Shown here piece by piece: positions 19,562 through 28,757 of a stretch of 64,000 nt of DNA. The stretch's first letter is position 1; every line of letters begins with the position of its first letter. The position numbers and the translations under genes were made by a program. The notes under the pieces are model-generated. The model ran no database searches, was not told the DNA's origin, and saw only the letters and a list, made by a program, of their open reading frames with translations. Source of the DNA: an uncultured Roseibium sp. (GTDB lineage Bacteria; Pseudomonadota; Alphaproteobacteria; Rhizobiales; Stappiaceae). The stretch is from the NCBI RefSeq assembly GCF_947499295.1, contig NZ_CANMNP010000010.1:62001-126000 (forward strand). The letters run 5' to 3'.

Positions 19562-21881
19562 CCAGACCAGCCTGGAGCAGCCGCTGAAACAAGTTCGCAG
19601 AGCGTTGCCGCACGACAGCGCCGAAAAGCATGTCTCTGGTACCGCCACCTATATCGACGACATGCCGGAAGCGGCCGGAACACTTCATGTCGTTCCTGGA
19701 TGGGAAAGGGGAGCAACACGGGCGCGCATCCAGTCGATTGACCTGGAAGACGTTCGAAACGCCCCCGGCGTGGTTGCGGTACTGACGGCGGATGATGTTC
19801 CGGGGATAAACGACTGCTCCTCCGCATTTGGCGATGATCCCGTTCTGGCATCGGGTGAGGTGCTGTTCTTTGGTCAGGTTATTTTTGCGGTTGTGGCAAC
19901 GACACGGGAAGCGGCGCGCCGGGCAACACTACTGGCCAAGATCGAAATCTCGCCTATCACGCCAATTTTGACGGTTGAAGATGCCGAAGACGCCGACACC
20001 ACCGTCTTGCCGGACTATCAGTTTCGCAGAGGGTCTCCGGAAACAGGCATGACGGCATCAGCGTCGCTTCTGGACGGATCCATGCGCATTGGCGGTCAGG
20101 AACACTTCTATCTGGAAGGCCAGGTGGCGATGGCCCTGCCGCAGGAAGATGGCGGCATGCTGGTCTACTCCTCTACGCAGCACCCGACCGAAATACAGCA
20201 CACGGTGGCAAAGGTTCTTGGTGTACCGGATGCACGTGTTACCGCTGAGGTGCGCCGTATGGGCGGCGGTTTTGGAGGCAAGGAATCACAGGCCAACCAA
20301 TGGGCAGCGCTCGCGTCGATCGCAGCTCAAAAAACCGGAAAGGCCTGCAAGCTTCGGCTCGACCGGGACGACGACATGATCATGACCGGAAAACGTCACG
20401 ATTTCCGGGTCGACTGGAAGGTCGGACACGACGGCACCGGCAAGATCCGGGCCGTTGAAATGGAATTCTTGTCGCGCTGTGGCTATTCGGTTGACCTGTC
20501 GCTTGGTGTCAACGACCGCACGCTGTTTCACGCGGATTCGAGCTACTTTTACCCAGACGCGCAGATCAGGTCGCGCCGGCTTCGTACCGACACGTGCTCC
20601 AATACGGCCTTCCGCGGCTTCGGCGGGCCACAAGGCATGTTGGCGGCAGAACGCATGATCGATGCCATCGCGATCAGTGTCGGAAAAGATCCCCTGGAAA
20701 TTCGAAAGCTGAATTTCTATGACGGTGAGCACAATCTGACACCGTTTGGCATGCCGGTCGAAGAATTCGAGGTCATGCATGATCTCATTGCGCAGCTCGA
20801 AGAAAGCTCCAACTACTGGGATCGGCGGGAGGTTGTCACGGCTTTCAATGCCGAAAACGCGGTCCTTAAGAAGGGCCTGGCGCTGACCCCCGTCAAGTTC
20901 GGTATTTCATTTACGCTCAAACACCTCAATCAGGCCGGAGCCTTGGTTCATCTCTATACCGACGGTTCAATCCATCTGAACCATGGCGGCACGGAAATGG
21001 GTCAGGGTCTCTATCAGAAAGTCGCTCAGGTCGTTGCCGAAGAATTTGGTGTCACTCTCGATAAGGTTCACATCACGGCAACCAACACATCCAAGGTTCC
21101 CAATACCGGTCCAACGGCAGCGTCTTCGGGCACGGACCTGAATGCCATGGCGGCAAAACTGGCAGCCAAGGAAATCAGGAACCGGCTCACCACATTCTTG
21201 TGCGAGCAACATCAGTGCGGCCAGGAAGCGATACATTTCGGAGACAACAAGGTTCTGGTCGGAGATCAGAGCTTCCCATTGGCAGACGTTGCCAAACAGG
21301 CCCATATGGCCAGAATCCAGATGTCTCATGCAGGCTTTTATGCAACGCCCGGAATCACTTGGGACAGAGACAGCGCAACGGGCCGGCCTTTCTATTATTT
21401 TGCATTTGGCGGAGCATGTGCCGAGGTTACGATCGACACCATGACCGGTGAAATGACCGTAGACCGGGTCGATATACTTCACGACGTCGGTCATTCTCTC
21501 AATCCGGCCATAGACCTTGGTCAGATTGAAGGTGGGTTCGTGCAAGGAATGGGTTGGCTGACCACGGAGGAGCTGATCTGGGACGAGGCCGGTCGCCTTA
21601 GAACTCATGCGCCTTCAACATACAAGATCCCGACAGCTTCCGACATTCCCGAAGACTTCACAGTCAACCTCTATCAAGGGTCGGGAAATCCTCAGTCAAC
21701 CGTGTACCGTTCCAAGGCGGTCGGAGAACCTCCGGTGATGCTGGCAAACGCGGTTTTCTGTGCCATCACGGATGCGGTTGCAAGTCTCAATCCGGGTGAA
21801 GTTCCGGCTCTCGATGCACCCGCAACGCCGGAAGCGATCATGAAAGCCGTCCAGGACATGCGCCGGAGAAGGGCAACTTGA
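19545..21881 (+). CDS. xdhB: Xanthine dehydrogenase large subunit (molybdopterin-binding)
   Basis: About 778 residues from ATG 19545, which has GGGAGG upstream; the seven residues before it are within xdhA coding. Signatures: RRMGGGFGGKESQ, the substrate/Moco region FRGFGGPQGML, GGTEMGQGLYQKVAQ, and SKAVGEPPVMLANAVF carrying the catalytic Glu area. It binds the molybdenum cofactor and hydroxylates hypoxanthine and xanthine to urate. It forms a heterotetramer or hexamer with XdhA and needs XdhC for Moco insertion. Confidence 0.96.
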   Translation: MTAPLDQTSLEQPLKQVRRALPHDSAEKHVSGTATYIDDMPEAAGTLHVVPGWERGATRARIQSIDLEDVRNAPGVVAVLTADDVPGINDCSSAFGDDPVLASGEVLFFGQVIFAVVATTREAARRATLLAKIEISPITPILTVEDAEDADTTVLPDYQFRRGSPETGMTASASLLDGSMRIGGQEHFYLEGQVAMALPQEDGGMLVYSSTQHPTEIQHTVAKVLGVPDARVTAEVRRMGGGFGGKESQANQWAALASIAAQKTGKACKLRLDRDDDMIMTGKRHDFRVDWKVGHDGTGKIRAVEMEFLSRCGYSVDLSLGVNDRTLFHADSSYFYPDAQIRSRRLRTDTCSNTAFRGFGGPQGMLAAERMIDAIAISVGKDPLEIRKLNFYDGEHNLTPFGMPVEEFEVMHDLIAQLEESSNYWDRREVVTAFNAENAVLKKGLALTPVKFGISFTLKHLNQAGALVHLYTDGSIHLNHGGTEMGQGLYQKVAQVVAEEFGVTLDKVHITATNTSKVPNTGPTAASSGTDLNAMAAKLAAKEIRNRLTTFLCEQHQCGQEAIHFGDNKVLVGDQSFPLADVAKQAHMARIQMSHAGFYATPGITWDRDSATGRPFYYFAFGGACAEVTIDTMTGEMTVDRVDILHDVGHSLNPAIDLGQIEGGFVQGMGWLTTEELIWDEAGRLRTHAPSTYKIPTASDIPEDFTVNLYQGSGNPQSTVYRSKAVGEPPVMLANAVFCAITDAVASLNPGEVPALDAPATPEAIMKAVQDMRRRRAT

Positions 21882-22888
21882 TGAAAACCTGGGCACAGAT
21901 TGCCAGTTTCCTGAAAGAAGGCGATGCCTGTGCCCTCGTTACCGTGTCCCGCGTTGACGGTTCCGCACCAAGGGAAGCTGGGGCAAGAATGGTTGTTGCC
22001 CCCGACATGAGGTTTTCCGGAACAATTGGAGGAGGCACGCTCGAATTCGAGACAATTCGGAATGCGGCCATGGCCGCTCGAGCAGGTATGGCCGTTTTCC
22101 GCCAGCAAAACGTGTCTCTGGGGCCTGATCTTGGCCAATGTTGTGGCGGCCGAGCACAGATCACGATTGAAGTTCTGACCAAAGAAAGCTTGGGCTTGTC
22201 CGAAACACTTGCAGCCCAGGAAGCTGAACTGGGCATGATTGCAACCCGGGCACCTCTTGACGACGAGAGCGTTGGTAACCGGCGGGTATCGTGCCAATCA
22301 CCTGAGTATCCTTTTGCCATTGAAACAGGCGCGGATGGCCTTCAGCAGCTTGTCGAAGTCTTTGGGCAGGTTCGGCGTCCTATTGTGCTCTTCGGCGCAG
22401 GCCACGTTGGAAAGGCGCTTGTGCTTGCGCTGGCACCGCTTCCCTTCGAAGTCTCATGGATTGACGGCCGTCCAGATCAGTTCCCGGGCGCTGTTCCGGC
22501 GAATGTCCGGAAAATCGCCATGACCGATCCGGCAAATGCATTGGAAAATGCCAGGGATGGCGCGTTTGTTCTGGCTATGACTCACTCGCACGCACTTGAT
22601 GAAGAGATCATGGCACGTGCTTTGCTTCATCAACGCTTCGGCTATTGTGGTGTTATCGGATCCAGAACCAAGAAAGTGCGGTTTCAAAAGAGGCTTAAAT
22701 CCAGAGGGATTGCCCCGTCGCTGATATCGCACATGGTCTGCCCGATCGGCAGCACGACAATAAAGTCTAAAGCCCCAGCTACCATCGCAGTCGGTATTGC
22801 CGCCGACCTGCTGGAACGGGACGAGGCACTTCATCAACAAGCCGCTGCAGGCGAGGGGCTTGCACAAAATATACCACATGGTCAATAA
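21881..22888 (+). CDS. xdhC: XdhC, molybdenum cofactor insertion/sulfuration chaperone
   Basis: A 336-residue member of the XdhC family. The N-terminal half has TVSRVDGSAPREAGARM and GTIGGGTLEF, and the C-terminal half a Rossmann-like fold with VLFGAGHVGKAL and GYCGVIGSRTKKVRF. It binds Moco, protects its sulfido form and loads XdhB. The stop of xdhB and the start of xdhC overlap by one base, so they are translationally coupled. Confidence 0.94.
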   Translation: MKTWAQIASFLKEGDACALVTVSRVDGSAPREAGARMVVAPDMRFSGTIGGGTLEFETIRNAAMAARAGMAVFRQQNVSLGPDLGQCCGGRAQITIEVLTKESLGLSETLAAQEAELGMIATRAPLDDESVGNRRVSCQSPEYPFAIETGADGLQQLVEVFGQVRRPIVLFGAGHVGKALVLALAPLPFEVSWIDGRPDQFPGAVPANVRKIAMTDPANALENARDGAFVLAMTHSHALDEEIMARALLHQRFGYCGVIGSRTKKVRFQKRLKSRGIAPSLISHMVCPIGSTTIKSKAPATIAVGIAADLLERDEALHQQAAAGEGLAQNIPHGQ

Positions 22889-22912
22889 AGCGGCATTCGC
22901 CTGGGGGACAGC

Positions 22913-24496
22913 GTGTCAGATAACAGCCTTTCACAGAACGGCAACAGCATGGTTCAGCAACCAAGATCCGGAAAGGACACCTTGTTGGACGCTCGCGGGC
23001 TTACGAAACGGTTTGGCGATATCCTGGCCAATGACCGCGTGGACCTTGTCATAAACAAGGGGGAGATCCACGCTCTTCTTGGCGAAAACGGTGCTGGAAA
23101 GTCGACACTCGTCAAGATGTTCTACGGGTCATTGGAACCCGACGGTGGCGACATTCTTTGGCAAGGCACACCAGTCACCATCGGCAACCCGGCCGCGGCA
23201 CGCGAATTGGGTATCGGTATGGTGTTCCAACACTTTTCGCTATTTGAAGCCCTGAGTGTCGTTGAAAACATTGCGCTCGCATTGCCGAACCCTGGACGGA
23301 TGACCGAACTTGCCAAACGGATCGAAAACGTTTCCCGGGATTACGGTCTGCCGCTCAACCCGGCAGACATTGTTGCCGACCTCCCGGTCGGTATTCGACA
23401 ACGGATCGAGATTGTCCGCTGCCTTCTTCAGGAACCCCAGCTCATTATCATGGATGAGCCAACTTCTGTGTTGACGCCCCAAGAGGCCGACCAGCTTTTC
23501 TTGACGCTTGATCGTCTGGCGAACGAAGGCTGTGCGGTCCTTTACATCAGCCACCGCCTGGAAGAAGTGAAGCGCATTTGCCATCACGCGACTATTCTGC
23601 GCCACGGCCAGGTGGTGCGTGAGTGCGACCCAACCAAAGAAACACCTGCATCACTTGCCAGCATGATGGTGGGTGCGGACGTTGCGTCGGTCAGCGCGAG
23701 CGAACAGAAGCCACAAGTCGGAGACGTACGCTTGGGGCTGAACGGTCTTTCCGCGAAGGCTGCAACACCATTTGCCACTGCGCTCAACAGTATTTCACTT
23801 GATCTGCGGGCAGGCGAGGTAGTTGCGATTGCCGGCGTTGCCGGGAACGGTCAGGGAGAACTCTTTGACGCGATTTCAGGTGAAATGCCGGTCGAGGCCT
23901 CAATGGTCCAGGTCGATGGGAAAGCTTGCGGCAAGAAAAATATCACCTGGCGGCGACGGCAGAACGCCGCGTTTGTTCCCGAAGAACGGCTGGGCCATGG
24001 CGCTGTTCCAGGCATGAAGCTTTCACAGAACATCGTGCTGACAAGGCATTCGACTGGAGACAAACTGGTTGGCAACGGCTTCGTCTCGAATGCTCAGGCC
24101 GGGGACATGGAAAAACGGATCAAGCAAAATTTTGATGTCCGCATGTCGCATGACGACCCTGAAGCGCGTTCACTCTCCGGCGGAAACCTACAGAAATTTG
24201 TGGTCGGGCGTGAGCTTGACCGCAAACCCGGTGTGCTTGTGGTCAATCAGCCGACATGGGGGGTTGATGCCGGTGCAGCTGCCCTTATTCGCCAGGCCCT
24301 TATCGACTTGGCCCGTGAAGGTTCCGCGGTCCTCGTGATCAGCCAGGATCTTGATGAAATCTTTGAAATTGCGGATCGGATTGCAGTGATCTCAAGAGGC
24401 TTTTTGTCTGAAGCAGAACCGGCAGAGGACATGACCCGCGAGAGGGTCGGACTTCTGATGGCAGGCGGCGCGGAAGCCCAAGGGGAGGTGGCATGA
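22913..24496 (+). CDS. Nucleoside/purine-type ABC transporter ATP-binding protein (two ABC domains)
   Basis: A 527-residue protein with two ATPase domains. Domain 1 has GENGAGKSTLVKM, an ABC signature region at DLPVGIRQRIEIVR, and LIIMDEPTSVL. Domain 2 has the weak loop GVAGNGQGELF and SLSGGNLQKFVVGREL. This layout is that of the BMP-family nucleoside importers (NupA/YufO-like). GTG 22913 is preceded by GGGGGA. It follows xdhC by 24 bases, and with two permeases and a BMP protein it completes an import system for purine nucleosides or bases. Confidence 0.93.
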   Translation: MSDNSLSQNGNSMVQQPRSGKDTLLDARGLTKRFGDILANDRVDLVINKGEIHALLGENGAGKSTLVKMFYGSLEPDGGDILWQGTPVTIGNPAAARELGIGMVFQHFSLFEALSVVENIALALPNPGRMTELAKRIENVSRDYGLPLNPADIVADLPVGIRQRIEIVRCLLQEPQLIIMDEPTSVLTPQEADQLFLTLDRLANEGCAVLYISHRLEEVKRICHHATILRHGQVVRECDPTKETPASLASMMVGADVASVSASEQKPQVGDVRLGLNGLSAKAATPFATALNSISLDLRAGEVVAIAGVAGNGQGELFDAISGEMPVEASMVQVDGKACGKKNITWRRRQNAAFVPEERLGHGAVPGMKLSQNIVLTRHSTGDKLVGNGFVSNAQAGDMEKRIKQNFDVRMSHDDPEARSLSGGNLQKFVVGRELDRKPGVLVVNQPTWGVDAGAAALIRQALIDLAREGSAVLVISQDLDEIFEIADRIAVISRGFLSEAEPAEDMTRERVGLLMAGGAEAQGEVA

Positions 24497-25584
24497 TGCG
24501 TATTGAGCTGGTCAAACGCAAAGAACACAGCCAGCTAATGGCTATGCTGTCCCCTCTCATTGCAGTGGCGCTAACCGCACTTGCCGCCGGAATCATTTTC
24601 TCAATTTCCGGTCACAACCCGTTGGTTGCTCTCTATAAATTCTTTATTGAGCCTTTAACACAGCAATGGTCATTTGAAGCCACCATCGACAAGGCGACAC
24701 CGCTCATCCTGATCGCTTGCGGACTATCGGTCTGCTACCTTTCCAACAATTGGAACATCGGGGCAGAAGGTCAGTTCGTGATCGGAGCCCTGTTCGGCTC
24801 GATCTTGCCTGTGCTCTTTCCTTCGTTCGAAAACGCAGCAACGTTACCGCTCATGCTCATCTTCGGTGCGATTGGCGGTGCTCTCTGGGCGCTTGTTCCG
24901 GCACTCTTGAAGACGCGCTTCAATACGAATGAAATTCTCACCAGCCTCATGCTCGTTTATGTCGCTAGCCTCATACTCGACTATCTTGTGCGCGGGCCCT
25001 GGCGTGACCCCGACGGATACAACTTTCCTGAATCCAGAATTTTCTCCGATGCGGCAACCCTGCCGGAGGTTTTTGGCGGCGCGATGAGCCTGTCAGCTCC
25101 CATCACCGTCCTGATTGCAATCATCTTGGCGATTGTTCTGGCGAAAACGCTTAAGGGTTTTGAAATTCGCGTTATGGGTGAAAGCCCGCGTGCGGGCGGT
25201 TTTGCGGGCTTTTCCGCCAAAGGGTTGACGCTTTTTTCCTTTGCGCTGGCCGGAGGCCTTGCCGGTCTCGCGGGCACAATGGAAGTGTCGGGCGCCTTGA
25301 ACCAGTTACTGCCCTCCATTTCACCCGGATATGGGTTCACGGCTATCATCGTTGCCTTTCTGGGACGCTTGAATCCTATCGGGATCATCATTGCTGGCTT
25401 CGTTCTCGCGCTGTCCTATATCGGAGGTGAAGGCGTTCAGTCAGCCATGGGTGTGACCAATGAAATAGCGAGCGTTATCCAGGGGTTGCTGTTGTTCTTC
25501 GTTCTCGCATGCGACACCCTCATTCTCTATCGGATCCGCTTCGTCTCCCGCCATGGTTCACAAGGGGAGGCGTCCCATGTTTGA
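24493..25584 (+). CDS. ABC transporter permease (BMP/nucleoside type)
   Basis: A 363-residue membrane protein with about ten hydrophobic helices, belonging to the branched-chain/ribose-type permease family. Motifs: CYLSNNWNIGAEGQFVIGA, then EILTSLMLVYVASLILDYL and the coupling-helix stretch ESPRAGGFAGFSAKG. GGAGG precedes the first ATG, and the start overlaps the ATPase stop by four bases. Partner of the next permease. Confidence 0.92.
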   Translation: MMRIELVKRKEHSQLMAMLSPLIAVALTALAAGIIFSISGHNPLVALYKFFIEPLTQQWSFEATIDKATPLILIACGLSVCYLSNNWNIGAEGQFVIGALFGSILPVLFPSFENAATLPLMLIFGAIGGALWALVPALLKTRFNTNEILTSLMLVYVASLILDYLVRGPWRDPDGYNFPESRIFSDAATLPEVFGGAMSLSAPITVLIAIILAIVLAKTLKGFEIRVMGESPRAGGFAGFSAKGLTLFSFALAGGLAGLAGTMEVSGALNQLLPSISPGYGFTAIIVAFLGRLNPIGIIIAGFVLALSYIGGEGVQSAMGVTNEIASVIQGLLLFFVLACDTLILYRIRFVSRHGSQGEASHV

Positions 25585-26491
25585 AGCCGTTCTTTTGACT
25601 GTCATCACCGCTGCAACACCGCTCCTGATTGCAGCTCTCGGCGAATTGGTCGTCGAAAGATCAGGCGTTCTCAATCTTGGCGTTGAGGGCATGATGATCA
25701 TGGGGGCTGTTGTCGGTTTTGCCGTCGCAAACCAGACAGGATCGGGCTTTCTGGGTGTGATTGCGGCAGTTGCTGCCGGTATGGCCATGTCCGCGCTGTT
25801 CGGCTTTCTGGTGTTGGTCCTGGTCACCAATCAGGTTGCAACAGGCCTGGCGCTGACAATTCTTGGTATCGGGTTTTCCGGCATGATCGGTGAAGCTTTT
25901 ATCGGCGTCCCTGGTTTGAAGATACCGGAACTCTATATTCCGATCCTGTCGGAGATACCCTTCTTCGGTCCGGTCTTTTTCCAGCAGGATTCGATTGTCT
26001 ATATAAGTTTCGTACTCGTTGCTGCCGTTGCCTATTTCCTGTTTCGGACAAGGCTCGGTTTGGTGCTGCGTGCGGTCGGTGACAATCACGGCTCCGCCCA
26101 TGCCCTTGGATACTCTGTCATTCGCATCCGCTTCTCCGCCGTGCTATTCGGCGGCGCCTGCGCAGGCCTTGCCGGAGCCTATATGTCTCTTGCCTACACG
26201 CCACAATGGGTAGAAAACATGACGGCGGGCAGGGGCTGGATAGCTTTAGCCCTGGTTGTTTTCTCATCCTGGCTGCCCTTGCGCGTTGTCGTCGGCGCCT
26301 ACCTTTTCGGAGCAGTGAGCGTCCTGAACCTTCACGCGCAAGCCGTCGAGCTGGACATCCCGTCCCAGCTGCTGTCCAGCTTGCCTTATCTTGCGACTAT
26401 TTTGGTGCTTGTGCTCATATCCGCAAACCGCAGACTGACACTTGTCAACACACCAGCTTGTCTGGGCAAACCATTCGTTCCAGACCGGTAG
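25577..26491 (+). CDS. ABC transporter permease, second subunit (BMP/nucleoside type)
   Basis: About 304 residues from ATG 25577, which has GGGGAGG upstream. It starts with TPLLIAALGELVVERSGVLNLGVEGMM, a standard opening for the second permease in these systems, and has RLGLVLRAVGDNHGSAHALGY as its coupling region. It overlaps the first permease by eight bases. The last 20 or so residues differ from the family core, which is unremarkable. Confidence 0.93.
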   Translation: MFEAVLLTVITAATPLLIAALGELVVERSGVLNLGVEGMMIMGAVVGFAVANQTGSGFLGVIAAVAAGMAMSALFGFLVLVLVTNQVATGLALTILGIGFSGMIGEAFIGVPGLKIPELYIPILSEIPFFGPVFFQQDSIVYISFVLVAAVAYFLFRTRLGLVLRAVGDNHGSAHALGYSVIRIRFSAVLFGGACAGLAGAYMSLAYTPQWVENMTAGRGWIALALVVFSSWLPLRVVVGAYLFGAVSVLNLHAQAVELDIPSQLLSSLPYLATILVLVLISANRRLTLVNTPACLGKPFVPDR

Positions 26492-26588
26492 CTTCGCCAT
26501 CCGGTCTCCGGGATCCAACGCGATCGGAACCCAATCCAATCAACAAGATCGCAAAACAGAGAGATCAAACAAGAGGGGAATGAACCAC

Positions 26589-27653
26589 ATGAAGTCTCTA
26601 TTGAAAGCAACCGTGGCAGCCCTTGCCTTTGCCGCAGCCGGTTCAACGGCTCAAGCGGCCGATGTCAAGGCTTGCTTCATCTATGTCGGTCCTGTCGGTG
26701 ATTTCGGCTGGTCTTATCAGCACGATCAGGGCCGGTTGGCCGTGGAAGAACATTTCGGTGACAAGGTCGAAACCGCCTATCTTGAAAGTGTGCCGGAGGG
26801 TCCTGATGCGGAACGCGCCATCGAGCGTTTCGCGCGGGAAGGCTGCAACGTCATCTTCACGACCTCTTTCGGCTACATGAACCCGACCATCAAAGTGGCC
26901 AAGAAATTTCCGGACGTGAAATTCGAACACGCCACGGGTTACAAGACCGCCGATAACGTTGCGACCTATAATTCAAAATTCCACCAGGGCCGCTACATCA
27001 TTGGTCAGATCGCCGCAAAGCAGTCCAAGTCCGGTGTTGCAGGCTACATCGCTTCGTTCCCGATCCCTGAAGTCGTATCCGGTATCAACGCCTTCCTTCT
27101 GGGCGCTCAGTCCGTCAACCCTGATTTCAAACTGAAGGTAGTTTGGGTGAACACCTGGTTTGACCCGGGCAAGGAAGCCGACGCCGCAAAAGCACTGATT
27201 GACCAGGGTGCTGACATCATCACCCAGCACACTGATTCCACAGCACCGCTTCAAGTGGCTCAGGAACGCGGAGTTCACGGCTTCGGTCAGGCGTCCGACA
27301 TGGTCAACTTCGCCAAGGACGCGCAATACACCGCCATCATCGATGACTGGGCACCTTACTACATTCACCGCGTACAAGACGTTCTTGATGGAAAGTGGGA
27401 AAGCGGCAGCTCCTGGGAAGGCCTTGCGGAAGGCCACGTCGTAATGGCGCCTTACACAAACCTTCCAGCGGATGTTGTCGAAATGGCAAAAGCCACAGAG
27501 GCCAAAATCAAAGACGGCTGGGAACCATTTACGGGCCCAATCACCAAGCAGGATGGCAGCGTCGCAGCTGAAGACGGTGTCAGGCTGGACGACGGCGCGA
27601 TCCTCGGCATGAACTGGTATGTCCAGGGTGTCGACGACAAACTGCCTCAGTAA
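26589..27653 (+). CDS. BMP-family periplasmic substrate-binding protein
   Basis: About 354 residues from ATG 26589; an ATG three codons upstream has too short a ribosome spacing. A signal peptide ends around AQAAD. The BMP/Med core reads KACFIYVGPVGDFGWSYQHDQGR, FTTSFGYMN, and GFGQASDMVNFAKDA. Such proteins bind purine nucleosides or related ligands. It is the last gene of the purine module and is followed by a terminator, with 97 bases between the permease and this start. Confidence 0.93.
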   Translation: MKSLLKATVAALAFAAAGSTAQAADVKACFIYVGPVGDFGWSYQHDQGRLAVEEHFGDKVETAYLESVPEGPDAERAIERFAREGCNVIFTTSFGYMNPTIKVAKKFPDVKFEHATGYKTADNVATYNSKFHQGRYIIGQIAAKQSKSGVAGYIASFPIPEVVSGINAFLLGAQSVNPDFKLKVVWVNTWFDPGKEADAAKALIDQGADIITQHTDSTAPLQVAQERGVHGFGQASDMVNFAKDAQYTAIIDDWAPYYIHRVQDVLDGKWESGSSWEGLAEGHVVMAPYTNLPADVVEMAKATEAKIKDGWEPFTGPITKQDGSVAAEDGVRLDDGAILGMNWYVQGVDDKLPQ

Positions 27654-27665
27654 GGCAACAGCGAT

Positions 27666-27698
27666 CGGGCCGGAGGATATCTTCCGGCCCGTTTTTTT
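27666..27698 (+). terminator. Rho-independent terminator after the purine ABC operon
   Basis: Stem CGGGCCGGA/TCCGGCCCG with a short loop followed by TTTTTTT. It closes the uraH-xdh-ABC cluster. Confidence 0.93.
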
Positions 27699-27797
27699 AA
27701 AAACGATTGACCTTCTCCGGTATCTCGGCACGCTGTTCGCTGCAAGTATTTCACTTGCTGAGCACAATCATACTGCTAAAAAGCAACCGGTGACCCC

Positions 27798-28739
27798 ATG
27801 ATCCAGAGAAGAGATTTGATGCTAGCCGCTGTCTCGGCGGGAACCGGCACACTGACTGGCATCGGAGCAGCGACAGCTCAAAGCTCATCTCGAACCACCG
27901 AAAAGATCCATCGAAAGTCCGAAGCCTTTGCGCTTGCTCTGGGTGGAGGTGCAGCCAAAGCTTTCGCCCATATTCCAATCCTTGAAGCGATGGATGAACT
28001 TGGCGTTCAGCCCGTCGAAATTGCCGGCACCTCCATGGGAGCAATTCTGGGCGGATTTTATGCCAGCGGAATGAGCGGTAAGGAAGTCAGGGAAATCACC
28101 GTCGACCTCTTCACGCGCAAGGCCCAACTGTTTCAGAAACTGTTCCTGAAGGACGGCCGGACCTGGTCTTCGTTGTTCAATGTCGTCCGTCCCGCCATCA
28201 TTGACCCAATTGTGCTCTTTGAAACGGTGTTTCCGGCAGGCCTTGCCTCGGATTTTGAGAATCTTCAAATTCCGCTGAAGATCATTGCCACTGACTTCTA
28301 TACCCAGTCCCAGGTCGTGTTGAGCGAAGGCGCTCTGCTTCCTGCAATTGCGGCGTCTTCAGCATTGCCGATGTTGCTGACCCCAGTCGAAATCGATGGA
28401 AGAGTTCTGATTGACGGCGGGTTCGTGAACCCGACTCCATTTGATGTGCTGGAAGCGGACGGGTTTCTCACCGTCGCAATAGATGTCACCGGCAGTGAGT
28501 TCGGTCAGGGCAAGGGGTTACCGAGCGGAATTGAGACCTGGATTGGCTCCTTTTCGATCACGCTGCATTCACTAGTCGCGGCAAAACTGGCTTGTTCGAA
28601 ACCTGATCTATTGATCGAGCCACCGATAGGTCGTTTCAAGACCATGGATTTCTTCAAGATCGAAGACCTGTTGCAAGCTGCAGAGCCTGCCAAAGACGAC
28701 TTCAAACGCGGATTGTCTGCATTGCTTGATGCCAACTGA
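27798..28739 (+). CDS. Patatin-like phospholipase with RR signal
   Basis: A 313-residue patatin-fold protein. The glycine loop reads LGGGAAKAFAH (an A where a second G-R is usual), the nucleophile elbow is GTSMG with Ser79, and the Asp of the dyad is in DGGFVNPTP. The first 29 residues begin MIQRRDLMLAAVSAG, a twin-arginine-like or lipid-free signal, so export by Tat is plausible. The substrate class (phospholipid, lysophospholipid or ester) cannot be read. It stands alone after the purine terminator. Confidence 0.85.
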   Translation: MIQRRDLMLAAVSAGTGTLTGIGAATAQSSSRTTEKIHRKSEAFALALGGGAAKAFAHIPILEAMDELGVQPVEIAGTSMGAILGGFYASGMSGKEVREITVDLFTRKAQLFQKLFLKDGRTWSSLFNVVRPAIIDPIVLFETVFPAGLASDFENLQIPLKIIATDFYTQSQVVLSEGALLPAIAASSALPMLLTPVEIDGRVLIDGGFVNPTPFDVLEADGFLTVAIDVTGSEFGQGKGLPSGIETWIGSFSITLHSLVAAKLACSKPDLLIEPPIGRFKTMDFFKIEDLLQAAEPAKDDFKRGLSALLDAN

Positions 28740-28757
28740 ATTCACACTGGTTCATTT

